Source: Eumeta japonica (Eukaryota; Arthropoda; Insecta; Lepidoptera; Psychidae). From it: a stretch of 64,000 nt of DNA. The notes under the pieces are model-generated. The model was not told the origin of the DNA. It was given only the letters and a program-made list of their open reading frames with translations, and ran no database searches. Position numbers and translations under genes: made by a program. The stretch lies in assembly GCA_005406025.1 (NCBI GenBank), contig BGZK01001033.1, forward strand, positions 160,567-224,566, in the 5' to 3' direction. Position 1 is the first letter of the stretch. Each line of letters opens with the position of its first letter. Positions 1 through 12,896 of this stretch are shown here, in pieces.

Positions 1-649
1 AAAAGAACACTTTTTTCGTAACTACTATGAAGGGTGAAATTAAACGAAATAAAATCGGAAGACTAAGTAGTCATTTATTTATTGATTAGGAACACCAACA
101 ATAGGTACATCGAATATACATACTTTTATGTTTCTTACAATTAAATACTAAGTATATTAAATGTCTCATTAATAGCAGGTGTTCACAGCTTTTAAAAAGA
201 CACATACATATCACATAACAAGTGTAACATTAAAGAAACGCTAATGAAATTGATGACAATATACTAAGATCACTATTTTCGCATTGTGTTTAGTATAAAC
301 TTTTTAAATGAATTGTCACACATAAAACACACAAATAAAACTGATCAGTCTCGATATATCGGTATGCGTCGTTCAACACCACGGAAATGTATAAAGAAGA
401 AGTAAAAAATGATACATACAAAACCATATATCATGATATATTTCAATTTATTTTTTGTTGTAGCGGAAAAGGGACTAGTAGCAAACATTTTAAAACTACC
501 AACAGTACACGTAACAAACGACACCAAAAACTGTAGTTCGAACCCTCGTTCAGTGCGTACGCGCCTACAAAACGCTTGTACCGTGGACGTAATCCTCATT
601 ACCTGTATCTAATTATTTGGATCTGCATATAAAACGGGTACGAAACGGT
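1..649. other. No gene seen
   Basis: AT-rich DNA. Overlapping short frames on both strands at 345-612 show no protein features. Confidence 0.6.
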
Positions 650-865
650 CTCTCTCCGACGTAATATGTGTAACAGAAAGGGCCGAGCCATAAACCGGCC
701 TTCCGCCGGCGTTCGGGTGTACACAATTTGTGCCGCTCGCCGGACATATTTAAGCGATTTTATTTATTTCGAGATACAAAAGGTCTTATCAGCGGATGTA
801 CGACTATTTTTCCCGGTTTACACTGTGAGACGACCCGCCGCTGTGTTTTCGTTTTGTTTTTATAT
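650..865. promoter_or_regulatory. GC-rich island, candidate cis-regulatory element
   Basis: A GC-rich segment in AT-rich DNA with CCATAAA (688-694), a Hox/Caudal-type site, and CTTATCAG (GATA-type) further on. The frame crossing it (666-923) shows no protein features. Confidence 0.25.
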
Positions 866-2434
866 GATATTTTGGGTTTTTATTAGAGTTGTGCGGTTGA
901 AAGTTAAAAAAATGTCACTCTGATTATTACGGAGTTTGATCAAAGCTTGTTCCGAATGAGGATATTTGGCCTCGTACGCTGAGGATCCAAATTCTGGTTC
1001 GTTCGCTTTTGATGATGGGAGAAAGTATGTTATCTGGTTTATTAACAGCAATTATAATTTAATATTTTTTAAATTATTATTTTTGCAAATTTCATTAATA
1101 TTTTGAAATGGAATGATAGTAATACGTGTACACCACGGTCTGATGTAAACAGAGGCGGACTGATAGACACGTTCGCTACGAGGATAATTTTTTGAGCACG
1201 AATTTTCAAACTTATAAACTGAACTCCTGCGTAATTTTAGTCTTTGATGTGCAGCAGAGCTGTGTGTGTATTACTCGCACAGCTCTGCTATTAACGCATG
1301 ATTTAATATACGCAAAGACGCCATTCTATTTATATATTTGGAACGAAGTTCCTTAACGCGTGTCCTTCCTTCCTGTGTTCCTTCCTTCTTGTGTGTTCCT
1401 TCCTTTCTTCAGGAGTTGACTGATAGAAATCGCAACATAACAAAAAAGCGTTATGCCCTCTCTATACGACTTTTTCTCTCTTGCTCTTGAAATTTATTAT
1501 TTAGTGTTTTTTTCACATCTCAAGTTCACTATTCTGCGTCTAATTTCAAATAAATTAATTTTATTCCTGAAATTTTAAACGAAGTCTTTGAATTTATTCT
1601 TTACTTGACATTATTTATGTTGAAAAAATACATCATTCCTGATTTAATCTAATCGGCTTTTTGAAATCGGATAAGAACGAGCCCGGTAGTGAATGTGGTC
1701 GATATTGAAACTCCTGATAGAAGACACGAGCACTCTAAGTGTATGTTTCTCACTCGGAGAAAGAGTCGATCTTCTGTGCGAAATTCGCTGAAATTATTGT
1801 TTAATAACACTCTGTCCCTTAAACGAATGGAGCTCTGGCGGAATGCTCAAAATGGAAAATCACAACGGAAGATCAACACGAAAAACTAGTAGTATTATTA
1901 TATATTTAATATAATGTGAGTAGTGGAATTATTTTCCTTTTTCTTTGTGTTCGGGTGGAGTAACTGAGTGTAACTCCTATCACGCAAACCGATCACATGT
2001 CGACGTACAGACTCACCAAGTGTGACTGTGTTCAGCATTTACTAATACCTGTTTCTTTATATTTTCTAATGCTATTAAATTACCTAATAAATTCGAAATT
2101 GAAAGGAAGCAATATAAATTATGATCATGTAAAGCTGACTTTTAAATTCATCAATTACACCGGAATAGGACATGTTTCGATTTTCACTCAGTAACGGTGA
2201 AGCATTCGTTTAAGAAAAAAAATTGAGGATCAACAAAGATTGTCTGTTTGAAAATTGTTCTCATTTCTATGTCGAGTGCTAGGCAAGAAACAATCAGGAA
2301 AATTGTAAAAAAAGAAGAAATCATTTCAACATTCGGGTCTATCAACAAATTTTCGGGAAGGAAAATATTTAAAAAGAAAACTGAGTAGATAAACAGAAAC
2401 TAGTTAGGTTTAAATAATAGTCGTTATGTCGTGT
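866..2434. other. No gene seen
   Basis: AT-rich DNA with the 12-bp hairpin at 1253-1289 and a CCTTCCTTCC-type pyrimidine tract at 1363-1410. Short frames at 1689 and 1997 lack features. Confidence 0.6.
1253..1289. repeat. Hairpin, perfect 12-bp arms
   Basis: AGCAGAGCTGTG (1253-1264) pairs exactly with CACAGCTCTGCT (1278-1289) across a 13-base loop. Confidence 0.85.
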
Positions 2435-2545
2435 CGCAGTATGAACGCGCGCCGCCGGCCGCGACGGCCGCCCAATAAACAAGGCTTCTCATAGTTGGGC
2501 GGCGTTATCGGACTTTGATGGGTGCCGCCGTTCAAAATAACGGAC
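2435..2545. promoter_or_regulatory. GC-rich island with TCF-type composite site
   Basis: CTTTGATG (2513-2520) matches the TCF/Pangolin HMG-domain site, and GCCGCCG (2524-2530) four bases... three bases after it matches the helper site read by the TCF C-clamp in insects. ATAAACA (2475-2481), a forkhead-type site, is nearby. The island does not look coding. Enhancer function is inferred from motifs only. Confidence 0.35.
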
Positions 2546-2894
2546 ACAAAAGGGGTAACGTTTAAAAATCGTTACATGTAACTGTAAAAATTGTACTTTA
2601 CTGAATAAGGTATTAAAAAATAAAAATGTGTAAGTGCATCCAAAACTGAACTAATTCAATGACACTGGTATTCATATATAATGTACAAATACAATTATAT
2701 GTATTAATTTAATTCAATTATAGCTTTTGTGAGAATTTTTGTTTAAATTTTGTCTTGTAAAAAATATTTTGTCATTTTAATTTTTTTTTGTTCAGTGCTT
2801 ATGATAACAAGACAAAGAGTACACGAATTTCTGAATGTCTTGTAGTAGATTCAATAAACCGCTTTGTGTCAGTGTTTTTTTTTGTAGCATATTC
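2546..2894. other. No gene seen
   Basis: AT-rich intergenic-type sequence with T and A runs only. Confidence 0.6.
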
Positions 2895-3060
2895 AAAGGC
2901 CAAAAGAGTTCATCACCGCCCATGGATACTCGCGACCCAAAGAAGTTACCAGTGCATTGCCGGCCTCTTGTTTAGGAATAGGATATCTGAAAGAGGGAGA
3001 ATTGAAGAGATGGAGTTGGGTGATGGAGAAATGAGTGGGCCCCCGCAATTCTCAATCACT
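2895..3060. mobile_element. Fragment resembling LINE-tail repeats
   Basis: A moderately GC-rich stretch beginning CATCACCGCCCATGGATACT and containing GCATTGCCGGCCTCTTGTTT. I recall the pairing of CATCACCGCCCATRGAC-type and GCRTTGCCGGCC-type words from dispersed lepidopteran repeats linked to LINE 3' regions. Orientation and boundaries are not resolved. The 106-codon frame that runs through it (2788-3108) has no recognisable protein features and is probably accidental. Confidence 0.45.
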
Positions 3061-3894
3061 GGACGAACTACATCGCGAAAGCTGTTACTTTATGTCTGTA
3101 TTCTGTGAGTACGTTGAATCTCACTGGCATAGTAGGCCCATTTTCGTAATTTAGTCAAGTTGACCAGAGCATGGTCATAACATTCAAGTTTAACGTTAAA
3201 TACCTTTTTATGTTTTTGTACTTATCCTTTTACAAGTTCGCATATAAGATCTCACTTCATAAAATTGATTTATTTAAATTTTTTTTTCATATTATACATT
3301 GGAATTCCATTGAATTATTACTATACTTTCTAACATAGAATTTGATTTCCAGTAAGAGAACTACAACCAAAATTTGATATAGAATAAAAATTGATAACCA
3401 CGATGAACACGAAAAACCGTAAAACAAATTTTAAAGTTTGTTCCAAGTAATGTAAAACACAAGGGTATTATTGCGCTTCACCGTATACAAGCACGAGCGA
3501 CGAGGGGAAATCGTGCACCTGCAACGTGCAGCAAGAACGGTGAGGGCCACATGCGACGGAATTTTAATCTTGACAAAATCATAAAAGCAACTGTAATTTA
3601 CAGGAATGTGGAGAAAATTGTCAGAATTTCGACAACTTAATTTCTTATCAGTAAATGAAAATCCTATAATATGAAAATTGACATCGCTCAGCAGGAGTCG
3701 TACGATGATTTTATGCACATGAAATTATTCCCAAAAAATATTTACTATATGAGATATCAAAAACACCACGTAATTCTATAAAATTCGAGTTTACATGTGT
3801 AATTAAAATCGGCATGCATTTTTTAAAATTTCAGTTGATTAGTTTTTAGCTCATTTAATTATTTTAATTTATGTTGTATCACAGACAAACTGCA
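3061..3894. other. No gene seen
   Basis: AT-rich except for a mildly GC-rich patch at 3480-3555. The 95-codon minus frame at 3431-3718 has no recognisable motif. Confidence 0.55.
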
Positions 3895-4240
3895 TCGCTA
3901 ACCGAAACCGAACGCATTTAAAGGCGAAATGCGAAAGCGATAAAAGTGCAACGCCGCGCCGGCGGCGGGCGCGCGCGGTTTACGAGCACGGAACCCCAGT
4001 TCCGCAGTTTTAATGTAATCATAAAGTGTCTTAGAACGAAACACGCGGACGGCCGCTTTTATGGTGGAAGTCGGCTTTCGATTCCAAAAGCCATAACATA
4101 AACATGGGCGGACACTATTAAAAGTTGGACTCGTTCTGTGAGCCAAAATATTATTCGGGCTACCTTCTCTATCTCGGGGCGCGGCGCGTCAGCCGCCCGC
4201 GGTAGGGTTGCCGGCCGTCGCTCGTTAGCTTGAATATTAG
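3895..4240. promoter_or_regulatory. GC-rich island with Hox/Caudal and forkhead-type sites
   Basis: Contains TTTATGG (4058-4064), ATCATAAAG near 4017, GATAAAAG, and ATAAACA (4098-4104) around a very GC-rich core (3950-3980). The 82-codon minus frame across it is compositionally driven and has no motifs. Confidence 0.28.
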
Positions 4241-5619
4241 ATGGCGATATGTATTAAATGACGATTTTTTTCCCCGAAGCGAGTCCATTTTACGACGTGT
4301 CTTTTTACGACATCCTTCCTTCATGTTTGTTATGTAGTTATTGTAATCTTCTGTATTTTTTTGACTTAATAAGTAACTACATTGTAGTTTAGAGGAAAAT
4401 TTTCAAGAAGTGACAGTTAAAGTAGGATTATCTTAGTTTCATTAAAAAAATTACATAACGACTTTGTGGTATTGATGCGGATTGACCGTTTGTCGTCCCT
4501 CAATGTTTGATTTTTTTTCTTCAAATTGTCTTTTGTAGCTGTGTGTCTAAATAAATACATACAAGGTCGAATGCAGGCACTAGCATGTGTATACTTGATC
4601 TTAAGAAATATTTACAAGTATAACATAATGTGAAAGGAATTCAACAATGGTATGTGGCTATTGTGATATTACTGTTGCTTACAAAAATGTAACAAATATA
4701 TTATATAAAATAAAAAAATATAACAAATAAAAGAAAAATATTTAATTTTGTGTCAAAAAATTTTAGAGTCCCTGTAGAACCCAAAAATCCAAACCATTTA
4801 AATCTTAATGTCAACGTGTTAATATTAGTATTTTGTATATCCGAATTTGTATAGTAATGAAGAAAAGTATTATTATATTTAATTCGATACTAAGAATATT
4901 TAAAGTGTTTTCCTTGAGAAATACGATAAAATGTATTTTAAAGTGTATTTTCTTTCTGATTTATCATTCTGACATTTTGATAAAATTATTAACAGTTTTG
5001 ATAAAATTTACTTCTAACTGAAATAACTTTTCATACTATGTATAAAGTGAATCACTTTTTGTCTAAATTAAAATATTCATTTGTTTATTTTATGTTCATC
5101 TTTCATCATCATTATATTGACATGCCATCTATGATGTCACGCGATGTCATAGATTCAATACCTCTTCTGTAACCTTTTTTTAAATTTTTTTCCAAAGTTT
5201 AAATTCACCTTAAAAGCTAGTTCTTATTGAAGGTAAATTCGCCTAAGAAAGTCGTATAAGAAAGTCTAAATCACTTTGATGCAACTTTTAATTCTTGCGA
5301 TTTTTCTTGAAATAAAATTTCGATGTTTTTCTAATATATCTGTCGTATTCCCTAAAATATATTTAACTATTCACAATTATGTTCGCATTAGCATTAAACA
5401 ATTTTTTTTTAGTTTCAAGTATATTCGCCCACGAATCACTTCATAATACTTGTTAATTTCAGCTTTATGTTACAACGTATAAATAGTGTCGGGTTTACCT
5501 AAATATGAACCTCTTGAAATAACTTTCAATTTTAGTTACCTGAAAAAATTACTTTACATAATGTATTATAAAAATTTATATAAATACCGGTGTTCTTCTT
5601 CCAGAACGAAGTACTACCC
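4241..5619. other. No gene seen
   Basis: Very AT-rich. Nothing beyond low-complexity runs and a doubled GATGTCA word near 5132-5150. Confidence 0.6.
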
Positions 5620-6005
5620 TTTCCTCGTCAGCGGGCCGGACGCGGGGCAGCCCTGGCCGCCGCCGGCCGGGCCGATAGGCGGCGGGCGGCGGGCGGGCGG
5701 CTGTCTCATAAACATGCCCCTGTATCAGTGCGTAATCTGGCGGATTTGTCGATCAGCCCCGCTATCCCGCGCTATCCACTGCCGAGATTTGTACCCGGCT
5801 TTGTGTCCGACGCCGGGCGCCCGTACGTTACGCTTCTCCCTTTACCACTGTTTATGGACACGCGGATTGAACTGCCGATGGCCACCTTTTTTTCACCTTT
5901 CCAACTTTTAATAGAGTTCCGCATGAAGCTTTCCTCCGCAGTCGAGGGCTTAATGAGCGAACGGCGCGCCTGCGTGACGGAGCGCGCTCGCAGTTCTAAG
6001 ACATG
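5620..6005. promoter_or_regulatory. GC-rich island with forkhead-type site
   Basis: A strongly GC-rich 5625-5705 core followed by CATAAACATG (ATAAACA at 5708-5714) and moderately GC-rich DNA to about 6000. Two overlapping plus frames (141 and 161 codons) are open here, but they overlap each other in different frames and show only Pro/Arg/Ala-rich composition, so I do not call a gene. Confidence 0.28.
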
Positions 6006-7449
6006 TGGAAGATTTCGGTATTGGAGAATAATATTTTTTTCACTATTAATTTCAAGAATGTTAATTTATCTGTAAATACGGATAAAATATTTGAATGATC
6101 GACAAGGAGCGCGTTAAGATTAAAATATAGAAAATGTTTAATGGAATCAATCATTGTCAAGCTGAAACGTGAAGGGATAAAAACAAGAGATGCGGTAGGT
6201 AATTTGCTTGGTATATTAATTTCTATTGTACATCTATCACTAACGATTAACGATTAATACCTAATTATGTATTAAGTATCGATGTATACTTAATTACGTA
6301 ACTCTATCAAATCGTTATCAGTTAACTTGCGCGTGTGAAAGTAGTTCGAGATAATGTTTACATCGAGTATTCACATTACATCACATTTCATATAATTAGT
6401 TATAAATCTGAGTTGTATAATAATAATTTATTAATAACTTTTCATAACGATAGCATCACCAAATGCAAACATAAAAATGCGTTCGGCAGATGCATTTGCA
6501 TTGAAGTGAAATTCAACATTGCTTTATATATTCCGGTCAGAAAAATGGGAGATTTTTCCATAAATTAGAACAGGTTATTATTTTCAGTTCACTTTTCGAA
6601 AATCATCTTTTCATCAGGTGTAGACATTTTGAGGTCCTAGGAAGGTTTTCTGACCATTTTCAAAAAATCTCCGTGTGTGTACCTATATGTGAGGATGTGT
6701 GTATATTCTTACATATACGTACCTTGAATCCTTTTTAAACGTATTTACCATTTGGAATCATACTTACTGCATTTTATAAGTTTTGATTGAACTTTGGTTT
6801 CCTGAAAATTTGACGTCAGTCGCTTGATTAGATTTTGAGAAATTCCAGTTTGTTTATTTTGTAATAATTCTAAACTGTTCTACCAATTTATTGTAAATAT
6901 AATCAATATTCTATTCCTAAGAAAACAGAGTTGAATTATGTAAACGGCATTGAAACCAGTTCATTCAACGGGAGATAACTTTATTGAAAAATTTTCAAGA
7001 AAGGATTTCTTGGTAATAATGATTATGTTTAAAATTTTTTTTTTTTTAATAAAGTCTAATACTGTAATTTTTAAAGAGCTGCGCAAAAGGTCGTAAGTCT
7101 CGTTGAAATCGATTAAATTCATAAAAGAATTCGTTTTCAATAAGTTTTCAAACATAAATTTTGTTAATGTAATTTTTATTTTTCTTGAACAGTCATTTGT
7201 TTAAGTCTAAAACTTGAACTCAAAAAACTATATCGAACGCCGTGAACTCTGTTGAAATCGGTTACTTCGCTTGAAAAATATCTTCAAGAGAGTATTTAAA
7301 AAATAACAGACAGGTCGCTTTTTATTGATTTTTTTATGTGCCCAAAAATATACGTAATTACGTTTTCGTTCTTTTCTAACTCGAAAATATTATTGCTGAA
7401 AACTATGCTGGAAATCTGTAGTGTTCGTATCGCAGTGTACACATTAAAC
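6006..7449. other. No gene seen
   Basis: AT-rich. Tandem AACGATT words near 6241-6256 and a GTGTGTACC...GTGAGGATGTGTGT stretch near 6673-6703 that may be a repeat scrap. Confidence 0.55.
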
Positions 7450-7580
7450 TCGAAATCCTGCGCAGCACAAAACGCAGGGCGTGAGGTGCGAGCGCCGCCG
7501 TCAATTGTGTTGGCTAATTTACAACGTGTGTGGAGGCGTTTACGGGGCGATGTTACAGCTTTGGAGGTTATGTATTGACC
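7450..7580. other. Small GC-rich island
   Basis: CGCAGGGCGTGAGGTGCGAG, then GGCTAATTTAC (homeodomain-type TAATTT) and GGCGTTTACGGG. No gene was recognised. Confidence 0.2.
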
Positions 7581-8655
7581 ACTAGAAGGATGTTTATCGA
7601 TACTTGACTAAGTATAAAGTGTAATGGATAAAGTGTCCGATTCGTCTTTAGAACAGTAGATACGTTTAAAAGTTATTCGAAAAAAAATTAAGAACTCTTT
7701 ATAATTTGTTTTTCACATTTTCTTTAGACGAAATTAATCAATTTCAATGGAAATTGTGGTATTTGACGTAGTTTTTTTGGTGACGAATTGAAAATCTTGG
7801 TGGTAGGGATACTGGTTTTACATAAAAAAAATATTAAGAATGTGAAAGTGATCTTTGATGACTCGATTCTTCGTGTTATTTATTAACTTCAATGTGTCAC
7901 TTACCGTTTTACGATTTATAAACATTGATAATAGAGAAAAAAATATCAAAGATACTTCTTTTTAAACCGAGATTTACACTTTAGATGCAAATGGGACCGA
8001 TTTAAACCTCCTAAATTTCTATGTAGATTAATCCATACAAACATTTTAAAATGCTACTTCTTAGATTTTTTGAAATTAAACCCCACTATTAAACGAAAAC
8101 GACTTTATTGTTTAATCTTTAAAAACAGGCATTTGTCGATATTTCAATTTTTTGTCGGAAAAGCAAAATAAAAGTATTCATGTTATGAATATACGAATGC
8201 ATAATATAATTTGGCATCACAGTGATGCCAATATCCAGTTTTTTGATATTAATATATTTAAATGAAATATCATTCTGACTAAAGATAGGATGATCTTATG
8301 CAAATATTTTAAACGGCATTTGGCTAAGTTGTTAACCTGTAATGTGGATCCTGTTACATTATCAAATAGAATAGGATCTAGTTTTAAGAGTGACTGCGGC
8401 ACGATTGGATCTGGAGGCTCTGTCGGAGTGTGGAGCTCTATGGATTTAAACGAGCTCCTTCGACATAGAGAAACCCTAACTTAGCAACAGAAAATAAACA
8501 TAGTTTTCTCGACAAAAGGAAGTTTTACAGATTTTTGCCCTCTAAATTTCAATACATATATTAATTGTTAAGAAATCAGAGACCAGCTCTAGTATATTAT
8601 CAAATAAAGTACTAGTGGGTCAGTTTCGCTTTAATGTAATAATTACAAATAACAA
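7581..8655. other. No gene seen
   Basis: AT-rich, with the 21-base palindrome at 8211-8231. It runs into the LINE remnant. Confidence 0.55.
8211..8231. repeat. 21-base palindrome
   Basis: TTGGCATCAC and GTGATGCCAA are exact reverse complements around a single central A. It could be an operator-like dimer site or chance. Confidence 0.8.
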
Positions 8656-9060
8656 TAATTTAAATAATTGTGTTCTCAACTTGGTGCATCAGAATATTTA
8701 AGATATGAAAAATAAGAAGCTGGAAGTTGTATTGTTCATGGACAGTGCCAAAATTGATATAATATGTATTATGGAACATCGGCTCAGGAACGACCAACTT
8801 GTCTTCGGCTTTTCTAATCACCAGGTTACAAACTCCTTCAGCAGATAGAATTCATCACATGGCGGTTCCTTAATTTTTACCCGTGATAATCTTAAATTCA
8901 AGCAAAGGCGGGTTGTGAAGATAGCCTGTGTGGAACTCAAGTGGCTTATTGTGATGAGCGTATACAGACTCCTCATTCTTCTTATAAGTTGTTTGAATCG
9001 AGCCTTGTATAAGATAAGTGATAAAAGTAAATACATTGTAATATGTGAAGACTTTAATAA
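8656..9060 (+). pseudogene. LINE endonuclease domain remnant
   Basis: The frame reads NCVLNLVHQNI, a stop, then DMKNKKLEVVLFMDSAKIDI followed by ICIMEHRL. In intact relatives the E of the EHWL-like motif is a catalytic metal-binding residue of the endonuclease (EEP) fold. A frameshift later, HGGSLIF is visible, also typical of this domain, and the segment ends near YIVICEDFNN, corresponding to the GDFN motif. Stops and frameshifts make it non-functional. The identification rests on motif order recognised by eye. Confidence 0.82.
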
Positions 9061-9849
9061 TCTATTATTTAGATTTACTATTTATTAGCTGTCACCAAAC
9101 GCAGTGGTAGAATTCTGGAGTTCTTTGGATATTACAGTCTGTCAAACCTCTTTTAGGAACTTACGAAAATCACGTCTGTTTTTAAGACATGTCTTGATAA
9201 TAGATATATATATATAAATGGCAAACCACTTCAGAAATATTATCATCAATAATTGAAAATCAGTCCACATTGGTCAACTGGCGTCTTTTAAATAATCGGT
9301 TAAAGGTGATCTAAAAAAAGTTATAAAGGGCATTCCAGTAAATGAGAAATAGTTGGTAGAATTCAAAAAATATATCATGGAGAGGATCCGGAACTACAAT
9401 GCTGTGGCAATTCCAGTGAGTTGTACAACTCAATATTTCATGTAATAAAAGGGAAATACCACAATATCTTTCAAACGACAATTTTTAAAGGAAATTAATC
9501 ATTATCATTCAGTTATTGAACAACATTGATAATATACAAAAGTAGAAAGAAATTGTGTGACCTTTATGACGAAAGAACGTATAATAAAAGCGGGACATTT
9601 TCTGAGTACGTTAGAAACTACTTAAAAACTTTTAAACGTGTTTGTATAATGACCAATACGGATTATATTATAGTAAAATAAAGAATAACTAAACTTCAAT
9701 GAAAAATGAAATATCAGTATTGCCGACATTAAGCAAATTATTTTGAAAAGTTGACCCTAAATCAACTTCTAGTATATTTTCATAACAATATTTTAATGTC
9801 CAAAAAACAGTTTGATGTCACACGAGGTCGCTCAACAATCGATGCTGGT

Positions 9850-10216
9850 TGACCTTGTTCTGAAGCTTGGAAGGATTTGTGGGATGCAATAGGAGCATTT
9901 TGTGATCTTTTAGAGGCGTTTGGACTGTGTAAATCACGAAGCCCTATTCAGGAAACTACATTGTTATGGAGTTACGGATCGTCCACTGGACCTTCTGACA
10001 TCATATTTGATTAAGAAGGTTCAGGGTCGAAGACATATGAGAGCCTCTGGATCCGTAGTCCGCATGGTGATCTCAGAAGGATCGAGCCTCAGTCCGTATC
10101 CATTTTTAGTTCATATTAATGATCTACAGAGCCTTGTTAAAGATGTTCATGAGTTAGTACTGTTCACAGATGATACCTTTCTATTTATCAAAATTAAAAG
10201 ACCTCAACTCGATTAA
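9850..10216 (+). pseudogene. LINE reverse transcriptase remnant
   Basis: The open part (9920-10216, 98 residues) reads MDCVNHEALFRKLHCYGVTD at its start, then SEGSSLSPYPFLVHINDL in the middle and LVLFTDDTFLF near the end. These correspond to reverse transcriptase motifs: the conserved DCVNHE block, the PQGS-LGPxLFLxYINDL block (here changed to SEGSSLSP) and the FADD active site, in which both aspartates remain. Just upstream, in another frame, are CDLLEAF and the RSTIDA stretch that belong immediately before it, so one frameshift separates the parts. Changed PQG residues and the frameshifts mark it as dead. Confidence 0.88.
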
Positions 10217-10645
10217 AAAGATGCGACCATTGTTATCTCCAAAATTAAAAAAAAAATGTATCTATACTGTAAATAATTTACTTCTTATTAGGAATAAAAT
10301 AAAATGTGTGTAATTCTTACTTCTGAATACAAAAATGGATATAGTACTATTTTAATATAAAACGAGGAATTAGAGTTTCTTTGACACTATTGTATTCCTG
10401 GGAATTACTTTGGATAATAAACTTTAATGGTGTTCTTATATTGCTGGATTAACGAAAAGGCTCTGCTGCCTTTGCAATAAAAAAATAAGAAATTTATCCG
10501 ATATTCGGGCCGCCAGATTGGTTTATTTCCGCTGTTTCCATAGCTTGATGTCATATGACCTGCTAAGGATGTTCATAGAATTTTCGTGTTGCAAATACGG
10601 GCCATTCGCGCGATTTACAAAAGATTAAGCAAACGCGCTTATGTT

Positions 10646-11084
10646 TTATATGCAATACCGTGATGTACACGAGGCGCGGGGCATTACGCTACGTTCCATT
10701 AATAGCATAAGACTCCATGACTTTCAGGTAAAATTTTAGTAGCAAAAAATCAACGATGCCAAACCGATATCATAAAATTAGGCAATTCCAGTGATAATAT
10801 AGTAATGAGGTATATTCGGAAAAAAATTTAACATATTTCGTTAGTTATAGCCGGGTAATATCATAAAGTATTGCTAAACTACTTTTTTAATAGTTTAAGC
10901 AATTTTGAAAAATCGTTTCGTCTATTGGATTCTATTTGTAGATATGAATTCTCAGCATGGACGTTAGTTCTTATTTTTCTCTGACGTCAAAAGAAAATTT
11001 TTTAATCTACTTTTTATAAACTACACAAACAATTATTTGTTTAATTATTTTTATTTCAGCATAATTGAAATATTTATAAATATG
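10646..11084. other. No gene seen
   Basis: Probably the tail of the LINE copy followed by unremarkable AT-rich DNA. The exact LINE end is not visible. Confidence 0.5.
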
Positions 11085-11440
11085 GTCGGAATGGGCTACA
11101 ATGGATCGATGACCTCCAAGTTCGAAACGAGCCGCGCTTAAATCACGTCCACGAACCTCAAGCGGCCAAACTTAACTCATACGTATGCCTCAGATCCACG
11201 TAACACGACGGGATTACCTGGCTGTTTACTGCAAATTAAGCCGACAATTGATGGCCAATTGATCGCTTAATGTGCCCTTAAGGCCATTATATTAAATCAA
11301 ACGCACCTTGATGGCTCTCCGGCATCGGCACAAAGACCGCTTGATTTAAGGTGACCCGACTGGCCTTAGATGATGCCACGTTAGGGTGATACCTTATGTG
11401 CACAGAATGATCGGATAGTATCGGTGGTCTTTGCCCTATT
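11085..11440. promoter_or_regulatory. Candidate cis-regulatory element
   Basis: About 350 bp of balanced-composition, apparently non-coding DNA with CTGTTTACTG (forkhead-type GTAAACA), two CCAATTGAT/CAATTGATGG words, AAGGCCATTA and CTTGATTTAAGG. The complexity contrasts with the AT-rich flanks. Conservation cannot be judged here. Confidence 0.3.
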
Positions 11441-12896
11441 AAATTTAGGTTAGCGTACGGTTGTGTCTGTGTTTTGTGTAAACGAAATTAAAAATAACAG
11501 AAATTTATTTTTCAAATATGAAACTGTTTATTGTTTTCAATTACATCTCCCCATTTACAAATTGCACCTAGTGATAAAAAAAAACTGTCTGTGTACTTAT
11601 GTACCCACTTGAGAAGTTATATTTTTTTGGCGTTAGAAGAGGTAATTGATTTGTTTGCCAATATATTTGATTTGTTTAGCAACACAAGCCTGCTGTTAAA
11701 ACATTTGGCCGACGTACAAATATTTTGTTTGCAGTAAATAAAAATCGGGCTGAAACCAATTTATTCTAGCAACAAATTTAATATTGTCAAAATATCAAAC
11801 AATTTTCAGTCAGCTTGTTATGTCTGCTAAATAAACAAGTGTGCTGCAAAGTGATAGTGCATACTTTATCAATAATATTTCACTATCGATTAGCAGAGAA
11901 AACAACATCATAAACAGTTTATCTAGTAAGTGTGATTATTTAAGATAGCGATGTAAATAATTGAATTGCTTTTGTATGGAGAAATAGGCAGTTTTTTGTA
12001 GTCAGCGGAGCGAAATACAGCTACGTGACACGAACGGCCAATCGTATGCGATTATTGTCATTCGGTGATTAGTTGCAGTCAACTTATAATGTGATTGAAG
12101 TGTGTGAAATCAACTTGTATGCTTTTTGATATTTTTTGATTATAGTGATGTAAGTTTAAAATGGAAAATATTGGCGATGTACGTTAATAAAGAAAACATA
12201 CGATTAGTTCCCGAGTACGAATCGAATACGCACCATGACAATGAGAATGAGGCACTGGTGGCTAAGGAAACGATTTTGTGTTTAGACTGGAACTTAATGA
12301 TCATTGTGTCTTAACAGAATTTGTTTAAGCGTGATTCACTCAATGCAGCCAACATATTTGTCTATATTTTTTGGAGCAGACCAGATTGGCTTTTATTGCT
12401 GATTGATTTATAGAAATTTTTGTGGACGAACCAACCATTTCGGTGACTCAATACATTTTACTACTAACAAAAATACGAATATTTTGCTAACCGTTTAAGT
12501 GAAGCCCATAAATATAAAACATTTTTTTCTGGTAAATGCAATTTTTATTCATCGATTGTCAATCGAGATATCTTTAATTTTTTTATCAGTATATAGCACA
12601 CTCAATTAATTAGATAAGAAATATTTTATACTGCTTCTTGTATGTGCTGGTTGAACCTTAGCGAGCGATTGAAACATCCTTTTTGTTTTATCATAATACG
12701 CTACATTAAAATCAATGTTTTGTCCTGCTTCCTGCATATGTTGTCCTGGTACTTGGAATCCGAATTATGTGTTAAATCAGCGCGTTACATGCTCAAAATT
12801 GACTTATCAAATTTTTCTAACGGACCTATAGACGTATAACTTTATGGCATACATTTGAACAATTGTTCAATATACCTACTGTTGAATTTCGTCATC
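11441..12896. other. No gene seen
   Basis: AT-rich. Short frames at 11531, 12126 and 12642 lack protein features. Confidence 0.55.

Larger units (their letters stand above)
8656..10645 (+). mobile_element. Decayed Jockey/CR1-type LINE
   Basis: A non-LTR retrotransposon remnant read in pieces across all three plus frames with many stops and frameshifts. In order: apurinic-type endonuclease (8656-9060), a linker (9300-9640, including KKLCDLYDERTYNKSGTFSE), reverse transcriptase (about 9780-10216), and a region past the RT domain (10495-10640) with AARLVYF...FHSLMSYDLL and then DVHRIFVLQIRAIRAIYK. This order and spacing match ORF2 of Jockey/CR1-like LINEs. No ORF1 or 5' UTR was recognised upstream, so the copy is probably 5'-truncated. 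The 3' boundary is set where recognisable coding ends. It is an inactive fossil. Confidence 0.88.

Noticed and set aside
535..550. GTTCGAACC resembling a tRNA B box
   Set aside because: No A box or acceptor-stem complementarity at the right distance.
2788..3108. 106-codon plus frame
   Set aside because: It crosses a dispersed-repeat fragment and shows no conserved motif.
5486..6075. Two long overlapping plus frames (141 and 161 codons)
   Set aside because: They overlap in different frames across a GC-rich island, are Pro/Arg/Ala-rich at the core, and run into AT-rich noise at both ends. No motif, and no reason to prefer either.
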